DNA from: Trebouxia sp. TZW2008
Lineage: Eukaryota; Chlorophyta; Trebouxiophyceae; Trebouxiales; Trebouxiaceae
Reading direction: 5' to 3'
NCBI GenBank assembly: GCA_002118135.1
Contig: BDIU01000180.1
Location: 120,350-184,349 of the forward strand
Length of the DNA: 64,000 nt
Shown: piece by piece, positions 35,401-46,000 of the stretch
How the letters are laid out: each line of letters starts with the position of its first letter
Position numbering within the stretch: the stretch's first letter is position 1
The notes under the pieces: generated by a model
Told to the model about the DNA's origin: nothing
The model's database searches: none
What the model saw: the letters and a program-made list of their open reading frames with translations, nothing else
Made by a program: the position numbers and the translations under genes

Positions 35401-36654
35401 AATCTGCACGTTTAAAGTGTGTCAAGGCACAGCATGCAGTGACATGAATTTGTCAGCCGAAAGTATGTCAAGGCACAGCATGCAGTGCCATGAATCTGCC
35501 AGCCAAAAGTATGTCAAGGCACAGTATGCAGTGCCATGAATTTGCGTGTCAAAAGTATATTGAGGCACAGCATGCCCTGCCATGATGTTGCCAGCCAATT
35601 GTATGTGTATCCTGTATGTCCCTCTGCTGCGCAACACATCAAGGGGTCTATCTATTCAAAAGCGCATGCTTATTATGGTCAAACGCCTAACATTAGGGTG
35701 TGCTTGGATCTTTTCTGCTTGCACTGCAGTCAATATGCTTGCACAGCCCTACTACCCAGTCGATGGCACAAAGTTTGTATGCTGCTCACAAAGCTTGCTC
35801 TGCAAATTCCTCAGTCTGCTTTGTAGTGATTCAATACGCAAACGCTATGCATTCTTCAGTCTGCCTTACAGTGTATTCTTTCTTGTCACAGGGACCTCTT
35901 GGCATGCGCGCCTCCAGCAACCAGAGCTTGCAGGAGCCCATCAAGAGGTTCGTCCCTTGTGCTCCAGTACAGCAACTTCTCTTTATCAAGACTGCTTTGG
36001 TTATCAAGAAAAATCTCCTTGTCCATGTTGTCCTTATTGAGAGGTGCCGTCGCAGTCATATTACAACAATTGGGTTTCTAATTGTATTGTCCTCACTTAT
36101 AGAATGTCCTTAGATTGAGTGTTCATTCAATGAAAAGTCACTGTACGTCAATACTGATCAACAGCATGATCTCAGCTCTGCCAAAAGTACACATGATGTG
36201 TGCATGGTGGTGATTCTCAAGCTGATTTGCTGCCAGAACCCAGTTGCTTGTAGGCTTGGCAAAGTTTCCACCCCAAAAATTGCACTGACCTGAGAAAAGA
36301 CAACACAATGGAAAGTCGATGCCGATGTGCGTCATCACAGGAGCCTCTGTCTGTAAAGACAGCCTGGGAACTGACCTGACATACACCACATCCCATGTGT
36401 TTGGCGTGCAGGACGTTTCAATGCAGGATGTCCATCAGCAGCAGAGCTTGGTGGACGACAGTGCATTGCAGGACACACAATCAGACAGACTCACTGAGCT
36501 CACAGCAAATGCAGCAAAGCTCAAGGGGTTGGCGTCAAAACCACTCAGGAATCAAGACGAGGCGTTACAGTCTGCTGCAGCAGTAGACATGGTGACAGAT
36601 GAAGGACAGCATAATTTTGGCATGACATCAAGCAGGTCCTGCATTGTCTTATGA
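32421..36654 (+). CDS. Unrecognised protein: Pro/Gln-rich N-terminus, Cys/His zinc cluster, C-terminal CaaX box
   Basis: No known family recognised. Exons 32421..32788, 32898..32968, 33355..33477, 34184..34260, 35171..35336, 35892..35947, 36412..36654 close in phase to 367 residues. Residues 1-105 are Pro/Gln/Ser-rich. A zinc-binding cluster follows: CLFCTKPARL then CPHKLCKKCCNERHPNDCKA. An optional exon 33014..33154 (47 codons, phase-neutral) would insert a second cluster (TCNHAQCDRR ... CKLQLCCNYC). Downstream come GIAPGMNTVNLSEVARTYNQ and a helix LAHWQIAAYEQLDQQQHEAA. The last residues SRSCIVL end in CIVL, a CaaX box predicted for geranylgeranylation because of the final Leu. The donors of exons 3 and 4 are formed by a family A element, and exon 5's 3' end is amplified in the intron. 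Gene unity rests on phase agreement only. Confidence 0.6.
33165..33265 (+). repeat. Family B intronic repeat
   Basis: CATTCATTCATTCG followed by AAGCGCATGCTAGACAGGCT and GCCCAGCTAGGTATGTATTG, then TTTGGTCCTGTGCCAGCCT, in intron 2 of the zinc-cluster gene. Confidence 0.85.
33479..33640 (-). mobile_element. Family A element whose end forms a splice donor
   Basis: Exon 3 ends CCAG and the intron begins G|TACAATAGTTTGTCTTT, a worn form of the family terminal repeat. The body (CACTGCATTCTGGCTGCAGTG, GAGTAAGCACAATTT) is the family A core in reverse. Confidence 0.65.
34010..34125 (-). repeat. Family B repeat, partly doubled (reverse)
   Basis: TTGATTGCTCCAGTATATAC, ACCTAGCTAGGCCTGCTGAG and a second ACCTAGCTGGGCCTACTGAG with CTGTCTAGCATGC, in intron 3 of the zinc-cluster gene. 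Confidence 0.8.
34262..34385 (-). mobile_element. Family A element whose end forms a splice donor
   Basis: Exon 4 ends AACCAG; the intron starts G|TACAGTAACTCCTCCATG, a near-perfect family terminal repeat. The core CAATCACTGCATCTTGACTG follows. The distal end is lost, so the copy is truncated. Confidence 0.8.
34900..35071 (-). mobile_element. Family A element
   Basis: Runs from CCTCTCTCTGTAAGGACACC through AATCACTGCATTCTGACTG and TAAGGACAATTTG to ACAAAGAGAAGTCACTGTA. About 70 bases beyond it repeat its right end (GAGAAGTTGCTGTCTG, CAAAGAGAAGTCACTGTG), up to the exon 5 acceptor at 35170. Confidence 0.82.
35292..35612 (+). repeat. Six-copy array of the 3' end of exon 5
   Basis: Units of about 45-60 bases built on GTCAAGGCACAGCATGCAGTGCCATGA-like sequence plus the donor AAAGTATGT follow the true exon end (GTCAAGGCACAGCAATCAGT ... 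CGCAA|GTATG). Each copy thus contains an exon tail and a donor-like site. Confidence 0.88.
35968..36145 (+). mobile_element. Family A element, complete
   Basis: Left end TACAGCAACTTCTCTTTA, right end TGAAAAGTCACTGTA, internal TGTCCTTATTGAGAGG and AGAATGTCCTTAGATTGAGT. About 178 bp, starting 20 bases after the exon 6 donor of the zinc-cluster gene. Confidence 0.82.
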
Positions 36655-37333
36655 AGACACAAGACTACTGCGCCGTTTTTATTCCTCAGGACTCTCTGCC
36701 GTGTTTGGTGCTGTCGAGTTGAGATTCATGTCCGTTCTGCTTGTCACTGTTCTGTGCTGTAGACAGTCTCCCCACTCGAGCCGATGTACCCTCGAATGTG
36801 CCAAGGCTACATCAGGCCGCCTTTGGGATTTTGTTTCAAATCTGTACTTCCGTGCTTGGATGTCTGAGAGTGGTAATGACAAACAATCAGACTTTCAAAT
36901 GATGCAGCAGGCCCAGAGAACAGTTTGGTTCGCAGGTACTAGGGACTGGAACTTACAGACACATGCTTGATCACAATGTCATATATAGGGTCGAGCATAA
37001 CGAGCAGCGTTCAGAGGCATTTTCCGCATGCGCAAGCAGCTTGTGAGCACTGCTACTGGCTTGTATGGTACAACACGTTCTGCAACTATTGAACTACAGC
37101 CAAGCAGCTACACACTCTGAAGTTGTGTGCAGTGCACTGACTACTTTCAAACTGCCCAAACTTTGAGTGCGCATGCCGTAGATGGCCGAGCAGCACTACC
37201 AACGAGTGAAGATGATTCAACGATTGAAAGCTGCATTCAAAGCACACACAAGCAGCCGCATTCAACCCTTCACCACTTCTCAGCATCACACACACAAGGT
37301 CAAAACACACAAAAGGCGGGACGGGCTGTGCAG
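36655..37333. other. Convergent 3' intergenic region
   Basis: Between the stops of the zinc-cluster gene and dihydrodipicolinate synthase; no supported gene. Confidence 0.5.
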
Positions 37334-39480
37334 CTAATACTTGCTGACAATTTTGAAGTCCTCATCATTGAGGACCTGGACATCTTTGCAGCCAGGAATG
37401 TGCTCCTGAACCTTTTGCAGCAACTTTGCGCCCTCCTCGCGCTTTTCTCTGTTCAAAGGGACATAAGGCAAGCGGAAAACAGGCTTAACGAGGCCGCACA
37501 TTGCCAAGGCTGTATTCAAGGCCACAGGGTTAGGTTCGCAGAATAGCCATGCCATCAACTCTTGCAGGCTCTGATTGAGTTCAGGGTCTGCTTGCTTCAT
37601 GAGCCGTGAGAACAGCCCGGGGATGATGTTGCTTGTGACTGATATGACACCCTGCAGGACAAAGCAACGGTTTTCTAGCATGATACAATGTAGCTTCACT
37701 TCCGTACAACACGATGACATTGAGCTCAGTCCTGACATATCAGGTCACAGAAAGCGGCCAACTTAAAGTTGATCTGCACTTGATGGCATGGCTATGCCGC
37801 TGTGTGAGTTTGAATGTTGTTTGGGCAAGTCAAGGCTTCAAGCCCTCCAGGCCAAGCTAGAAAGATCTGGAATGGCATCGTCTTGCTTTTGGCAAGTTGA
37901 ATACCAGGCATCCTTACTGCGGCGCTCAACACAAGCTTGCCTGGCCTGACAGCACTTGAGCCAGACACATGTAACACTTTTGCTAACGTGTGAGTCAATG
38001 ACGATGAGTGTTGCATCAAATCAGTATCAGTATCATGACTTTTGTCAAGTAAGTTATCAGCTCTGAAGAGCTCCTGGGCAGCATAACCATGGTGATGTGT
38101 GCTTTGTCAAACAGTTATGGTTGTCGTTATCATGAATATTATCAAGTTCATTTCCAAGTCTGATGAGCTACCTGGCCGCCATGATTATGCCGCCCATCAT
38201 GCGCTTCATCATCATTACCACTCCAGCACATAATGCCTTGGTCGGCATAGCTCTGTATTCGCTGATTGCCTGTGCACTCTTTCACGCCAAGCCAATTTGC
38301 ATGATGCGATAGCCGCTTCACAACATGGTCTGGCACATCTTGCCCTGCATGTCAATCCTTTTCAACCACAAACTGTGTATCAATGTGGAATCAATCAAAC
38401 AGTCAGTCAATCAATTAATCAATCAAATTTGCAGTCCAGAATAGGGAGCCAGATGTGACTCATTGGACAAGTGTGACTTCAATCAAAGGCAACTAATCAG
38501 AACTTGCCTGCCAGAAAAGGCAAATGAAATAAGTGGGTACAGTTGAGCGTGATGGCGATGCAGCCAAAACGGCAGCACTTTTACTGCACATGCTTCAACA
38601 GACTCCCTTCGCGCATGATGCAGAAGACAAAGAAGTGAGCAGCAACACATACATGCAAGCTGGCAGACATGATTGGGATGTATTTCACCTGTTCTGCTTG
38701 GAACATTGTATATGATTGTGGGGCCTTCGTGCAGGACTGCACTGAAATGAGCCATCAAACCGTCCAGGGATGTCTTGCCATAGTATGGATTTATCTGCAG
38801 AGCAGCATGCATGCCCACAGCAAAGCCCTGCTCTGTTGCATGAAGCGCTTCACGCGTGGAATTACTGCCCGTGTTGCCAATGACTTGCAGCTGCTTTCCA
38901 AAGCTGTTCACGGTATGTGCTATGAGCATGACATGTTCATCCCAGCTCATCAGCTGCCCCTCTCCTGCAATGTGCAGAGGCAAGATCATTCAAACTCGTT
39001 CTGCTTTGCCAGTGCTCAGCGGCCAGCAACCATTCTAAAAAGGGAAGGCAGAGTGAAGCTACTGCTAAGCCAATGTTTGGCCGTTGGTGTCCAAAGCTTG
39101 CCTGTAGTGCCACCAACGATGAGCCCCTCAACGCCATTTTCAATCTGTCGTTGGACGTGAGCATCGTACGCCCTGAGATCAAACTTGCCATCTTCTCGAT
39201 ATGGCGTCTTGATAGCTGTGATCAACCTGGTTTTCTTCAGTAGTTCCACAGATTCCTGCGTCTGTGTCAGTGTCACCGGAGCCAAGGTCTCAGCAACAGC
39301 TGCTGTCTGTACATTGGTCCATCTGCAGAGGACCCTACGCCTGAAGTCCTTAGTCAACGGTCTAGCACCTCTTGTGGTAGCAACTCTGGAGCACTGGTGG
39401 AGGCGATGCTGCACAGGTGCCGCTGCCGAGTTGCGCGAATGCAGCAGTTGCCCTGAGATGTGTGACTGCGTGATGCTCAT
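37334..39480 (-). CDS. dapA: 4-hydroxy-tetrahydrodipicolinate synthase (DHDPS), probably plastid
   Basis: First committed step of lysine synthesis: condenses pyruvate and aspartate semialdehyde. Exons in coding order 39102..39480, 38689..38964, 38172..38344, 37334..37651 join in phase to 381 residues. A ~70-residue basic, Ser/Arg-rich leader precedes [20 protein letters not shown]. Signatures are [57 protein letters not shown] (catalytic Tyr), [10 protein letters not shown] (Schiff-base Lys), SGNDDEAHD and [13 protein letters not shown]. These match plant DHDPS. The start is the first ATG (39480). Intron 1 has a GC donor (ACAG|GCAAGC), forced by the invariant GTTGEGQ across the junction. Plastid location is inferred from the leader and plant homologues. 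Confidence 0.95.
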
Positions 39481-40032
39481 GCCTGGGCTGGCCGCCTTCA
39501 ACGATCACGCATGCACAGCGACTGTAAGCCCAGTCGATGTGCCGCAGGTACCTTCAGGCAGGTCCTCGAGCTCCGTGTCTTCTGCACGCACCGCGTCATG
39601 TTCTACCTGATATTCTTGCAAGAATTGGCATGGAAGGTTGCTGCATGCTTTGCCCACAGACAGCAAAGGATTGGACATATGCAAATGCGCAAATCTGTGT
39701 GTTGGCACAGCATGCACGCACTTTTCTCACACCAGCTCTTACTGTTCTGTCATGACCAACACTTTGCTGAGCCATTTTCACAAACTCATCATGGCATGCT
39801 CAGCAGGCGTTGCATGACAGCACATTGGTGTTAGTATAATAGTTGTTGCACAAACATTGCATGTCAGTCAGGAAGTTGGCCTGCCGCCCTGCTATTGCAG
39901 GCCAGGTAAAATTGCATGTTAAGCGAAATGTTGAATATTTGGCTCTGCTTACCACACATCGGCGTCTTGGACGCTAGCAGAGTACATGAGAAGCAGTGTG
40001 GTCCGGCATTTCAGCGGGTGTATTGACTGCTT
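39481..40032. promoter_or_regulatory. Shared divergent upstream region of DHDPS and UBA1
   Basis: About 550 bases between the divergent ATGs; no specific motif recognised. Confidence 0.4.
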
Positions 40033-43000
40033 ATGTCGAAGCGCAGCCTGAGTGCTGCAGATTCTCCATCCGCCTCCAAGAAAGCCAAAATGAGTTGCGT
40101 AGAAGCCAACGGTGTTCACAAAACAGCATCAAAAGGAGACATCGACGAAGATCTTCACAGCAGACAGCTTGCCGTATATGGTCGCGACTCCATGCGCCGA
40201 CTGGCTGCATCACAAGTCTTGATATTGGGTGTGACGGGTCTAGGAGTCGAAGTTGGTACGGTTGATCAAAGCTCATAAGTGTTGATTGCCGTGGTCTTCA
40301 GCTTACATAGCGCCTTTTGACGCCCTGCGCCGGTTTGCTGCAGCCAAGAATGTCATCCTGGCCGGTGTGAAAGCTGTTGTTCTGCATGACACGGCGGACG
40401 CTGAACTTTCAGACCTTTCTGCGCAATTCTACTTGACAGAGGCAGATGTCGGTAAAAACCGAGCAGCAGCCTGTAAGGACAAGCTACAAGAGCTGAATAC
40501 TGCTGTAGCAGTGTCATCGTCATCTGCAGAACTCAACGAGCAATTCATCAGCCAGTTTCAGGTGAGGTTGCAATGTGGTGCTTCTGGAAGCCAGGTCAGA
40601 AGCTCTCTCAACTCCAGCATGTAAGCTTGTATTGCGACTGCAGGTGGTGGTTTGCACAAACACGCTCATCAAAGAATCCATATCTGTAGATGAGATCTGC
40701 CACAAACACAACATAGGCTTCATCAAAGCAGACATCTGCGGTGTTTTTGCCAATGTTTTCTGTGACTTTGGGAAGGGCTTCCATGTGCTGGATGTTGACG
40801 GTATGTAATGATGCTATGAAGCTTGAGAGCACATACACTTGCACTTGCAATGTGCTGCAAAACGTCCAGTTGTCATTTGCAACTTTCCTTTGTGCAACAG
40901 GTGAGGAGCCTGCAACTGGCATCGTGGCATCCATCATTCCTGGCAACCCTACAATAGTGACCTGCGTCGATGATGAGAGAATGGACTTCCAGGTTGGTTG
41001 CTTCTGCCTGTCAATGTTTCAAACCCTTGAAATGTCTCAATGCCTTCAGGAGTGTCAATGCCTTCAAATGTCTCAAATTTTGCAAATATCTTACGGTTCC
41101 CACATGTCTTGAGGCCTTCCAATGACCCAAGGCCTTCAAATGTGCAAGGCCAGCATGTTTTTGACACCTTCAAACATCTCAAGATTTTCAAATGTCTCAA
41201 GGCCTGCAGAGGTCTTGAGGCTTTCAAACGCCTTGCGGCCTTCAAATGCCTTGAGTCCTTTAAATGTCTCAATGCCTTCAAACGTCTTAAGGTTTTCAAA
41301 TCTCTCAAGGCCTTCAAACGCCTTGAGGCCTTCAAACTTCCAGCCCTTGTGGTCTTGACCTCTACATGATCCTTGATGGCATATGTGACAATCTGCAGGA
41401 TGGACAGCTGGTAACATTCGCTGAGGTAGATGGCATGCCCACTCTGAATGACAAAAACCCCCGTCGCATCAAAAATGTCAAGGTGAGTGGTGCATCTATG
41501 TCAACACCTCCTTGCTTTGATGCCTGTTGTCAACTCTGCCTTGCCTGTCCTGCGTCTCAGAGCCATTTCAGCCCAGAACGACCTGGCTTGTCTTTGTTGG
41601 AACTAGCTCTGTATCACAGAGCAATGCGACGCATACTTTGCGATTCTTGTGCATTTAGCTGGTCATATGGGCAAGGTTGTCATTGGTGCCTGAGACTCAC
41701 TCACACTCTCACAAATGAATTCACATTCTCTGTTGCGCCTCTCCTTACTTACTCGCCCTGTCACTCATTTGCTCGGACGTATGTGCTATAAAGTGTCAAG
41801 ACATCAACCCTCACAAGCTGGATGCCCAAGCAGGTCCAGGCGCAAATGTTGAGTGTGCATTGCGCTGGTCATGTGGGCAAGGCTGTCTTTGGTCTCTGGA
41901 AGTCACTGGCTCATAGGTTTGTTCACCTACTGAATCATGCCCTGCCTTGTTCACCAAGTCACTCACTCACTCGTTCGCCCACTTGACTTGACTTTTGTGC
42001 CCCAAAGTGTCTAAGGCATCAATTCTCACAAGCTGGCTGCTCGAGCAGGTTCAGGCGCATACATTTGAGCTGGAGGATGATACTAGCAGCTATGGCAACT
42101 ACATCAAGGGCGGAATTGTCACGGAGCACAAAGAGCCAAAAACGCTGGATTTCAAGCCATTAGCACAGGCCCTTGATGATCCTGGGGAGTTCTTGCTCAG
42201 TGATTTTGCCAAAATGGAGCGCCCAGGTGTTCTGCACCTTGGTTTCCAGGCGTTGAATGCTTTCCAGGTACAGCACTTGCTCGCCATCATGGCTGCTTTG
42301 TTTCACCAATCAAGATGTCCTTACATCAAGCTGTCCTTACTCAGAGGGTATACAACAGTCAGACTGCAGTGATTGGTTCTCAAATGCCTTGTCCTTACAT
42401 ACAGAATGTCCTACATTCTTCTATATTATGTACCCTTCCAGAGGAGGTACTGCATGCAAACAGCTTGCAGTTTGTATTCAGTATGCAGTCAGAAATGAGG
42501 CAGAACTTGCCTTAGCATGCAGGCAAGTCATTCATTTTACAAAGTGCAATCTTTGAGGATTTTGAGATGTTGGCCCTGTGCACTCACATGGATGTGACTG
42601 TTTGCTTGTGATGTTGTCTACAGCCAAATTTGCCTGCTCACATTGCTCAGCCTTGGGTTGCAACTCCTGCTGGGCCTCACAGCAACCCTGCTTGCTCATG
42701 TGTCTGTAATCTGCTGAGCTTTGTACACATTTGTCATGCTTGCCTGCTTACTTCAAGCATCTGAAATGCAACAGAGTCTGAATGGAAGGGCTGTGAAGGT
42801 ATAGTAAACAGTAATTTCTCTTCACATTGGGTACCAAGAAACTTGTTCTCATACCAAACCGTTTCTACTCAGAGCTAGCACTGCAGTCAGAATGCAGTGA
42901 TTGGGCTACAACTGCCTTATCCTTACATCAAGATTGTCCGTTTATCGTGTGTCCTTGTAACAAATGTAACTGTAAACGTGCATGCTGCAGGAGGAAAATG

Positions 43001-46000
43001 GACGCCGGCCACAGCCATATGACAGAGATGATGCTGCAAGCCTGATTCAGCATGCACAGAGAATCAATGAGCATGCTAACAACAAAGTTGATGTGGATGA
43101 GGTATGCGTGTTGTTTTGATGTTGATTTTGAATGCATGGCATGTTCTGTTAGCATGCACACAGGCTATGCAGTCCATCAAGAAAGCAATCACTGATGCAT
43201 CAGTAAAGCAGTGAAGTATCAATGATGCATTCAGAAAGCAGTGATGCGTCTTCAAAGCAAATGATGCATCAGCTCTGTCACGGAGCCCTGATGTATCAGT
43301 ACAGCAATGATCCTCTTGTTGCCTGGCCTCTGCATGGTGCGGCACATTCTTGCTGTACTTTGTGGCATTTTAAATTTGGCAGGGCTTCATCTCTAGTTTT
43401 GCCAGAGTTCCCTGCTGGTGCAGCTATTCACAGGGGTCTGTGCAGGACATGCCGCGCAGGATATTTTACACGTCATCTGCTTTTAAGATATCAGATGGCT
43501 TATAATATGCTGTGTAAGCTATCATATGCATCATCTGCAAAAAGGGCAGCAGAAGCTGCCGTACACATCAATTGCAGACAACATTCTTATGTGTGAAGAA
43601 TGTGCTGCAGAAGCCTTTCTACACTTTGGTGGCAGGCCACCATCTTGGTTGCGCAAGTTGTCAAATACATCGTCTGCCAACAGCAATCTTGCTCTTGTGT
43701 ATAGGATGTGTTGCGCAAGCTGTCATATACATCATCTGCGGAGATCAGTCCCATGGCAGCCATGTTTGGAGGTGTGGTTGGGCAGGAGGTTATGAAGGCT
43801 GCCAGTGGCAAATTTCATCCCTTGTTCCAGTTCTTCTACTTTGACTCAATTGAGTCTCTTCCAGATGATGATCTGACGCCTGAGCAGGTTGCCCCGCAGG
43901 TAAACAGTATTTTCTCTTTGAAGCGATTGCCTCAATCGATTGTCCTCATATCTCCAGCAAGGAAACTGTCCTGAAATGGAGTCGTCCTTACTCAGAGGTA
44001 CCACTGCAGTCAGAATGCAGTGATCGTTTTCTAATTTTGCTGTCCTCACATCAAGAATGGCACTATGTTGAGTGTCTTTCCAGAAAAGGAATTACTGTAG
44101 ACTGCAAACGTTCAGTACAGCCACACCCTCAGCTTATGTACGCGATCTTGGATCATGAGCGTTGCTATGCTGTACTGTTCGTTGTAGCAGTAAACTGTAC
44201 ATTAATTTCATGCATTGTGATGATGAGCTGTACACGCATTGCGTGGGTGGCCAATCTGTAAGCAGGCTAGGCATGTTGGAGGCCGAGCTGCCACAGAGCA
44301 TCGTGCTCATGCATTGCTCAGCATTTGCTGATTGGTGCTGTCCTGCTTTACAGGGCAGTTGTCATGATGTACAAGTTTGTGCTCATGCATTGCTCAGCAG
44401 TCGCTGCCTGCTGTTGTCCTGTGTTACCTGGGAATTGTCCTGACGCAGGAGTCATACAACAGTTGTCAAGGCAGAAGATGGCGAGCGCCAGTGGATAGCT
44501 TGCCAGCCAGCCATCCACCAGAATGTGGCAGATGCCACCCTCTAGGCTGGTCCATCAAAACTGCATGCTATTTCTTAAGGCTTTTTAACAGTTGCTGACT
44601 GCTGCTATCCTGCGCTGCAGGGTGATCGCTATGATGCGCAAAGAGCTGTGTTTGGCAGCAAGCTTCAGGAACAGATCCAGAGCCTGCAGGTGGGTTGCAA
44701 TGGTTTTAGGTTCAGGCTTTCAAAGCCTCACATGTTAGTTGGTCTCTCCTCAACATGCCTAATGCTGCATCCGTGCTTTTGCGTTGTACTGCGCTGCTGT
44801 GCGCTACGCTGCATGAATCATCAGCGTGGACTGGCATCACTTGTGGCAACGCTGACATGTTGGCATAGTGTTGCTGGCATTGCATGCATTCAGACTTTCA
44901 GGCTTCTTGCTATCTCAGCAAAGCTGTGTATACAACAGGAAAGTGACTGCACGTTGTGTGCAGGTGTTCTTAGTGGGAGCTGGAGCGCTTGGCTGCGAAT
45001 TCATCAAGAACTTTGCATTAATGGGCTTAGGTGTTGGCTCCTCAGGACAGGTTACAGTGACAGATGATGATGTCATTGAGAAGAGCAACCTCAGTAGACA
45101 GTTCCTTTTTAGGGACTGGGATATTGGCAGGTAAGCTTGCTGCCAGGATTGGGTCAAACACCTTGTGCTTCACAGAGGGGTTGTCTAGTCACAACCAGGT
45201 CTCTCCTGTTGTGTGTGAATTTCATGTGCATTGTGCCCTGTTGTCGGTCACACCAGCAGCACTGTGTCAAAATGTATGCATCAGCATGCAATCAAGCTGG
45301 TCTCTCCAGCAATTGCTTGATAAGCTATGCCCTGCTGCTTTTGAAGGGCACGCTTGCTCACCACACTGCAATGATTTGACTCTTTGTTTGACTCCCGCCG
45401 CACATGTGCTGTGTGTCTTTTGGGTGCCGCTGATAAATAAACTGTTATGCAATGATTGAGAGTGTACATCACGCTATGCAGTGCAAAGTCCACAGCAGCA
45501 GCCAAAGCTGCTAAGAGCATCAACAAGGCCCTCAAGGTCAATGCCCTTCAAAACCGTGTGTCTCCAGCCACAGAAGATGTCTTCAATGACAAGTTCTGGG
45601 GGTCCTTGAACCTAATCGTCAATGCTCTGGACAATGTCAACGCTCGGCTATATGTGGACTCACGCTGTGTCTATTTTGGCAAGCCCCTGTTGGAATCTGG
45701 CACCCTGGGCCCCAAATGCAATACACAAGTGGTCATGCCCAACATGACTGAGAACTACGGTGGGTCGCAATGTGCTTCATGCAAAGCTGTGCTCAGTTGT
45801 ATGCTCAAGAGCTGCAGCACTTCAATGCAGTCCTCACGGCATGACAAACATCTTGTCCATGGCTTGCGGGTTTGGCAGAAGCATGCATCATTCTGTTGAT
45901 TCAACCGCTCCAGTCTGCTGCCAGTGTTACGATCAAGACTCATTTTGAGGCCTGCTGTAGCTTTGTGCGTGCACGCATGTCGCCAACAAGGCATATCACT

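Noticed and set aside
40949..41417. Long Lys/Leu-rich frames on both strands in UBA1 intron 4
   Set aside because: The 18-base repeat length is a multiple of three, which keeps frames open by chance.
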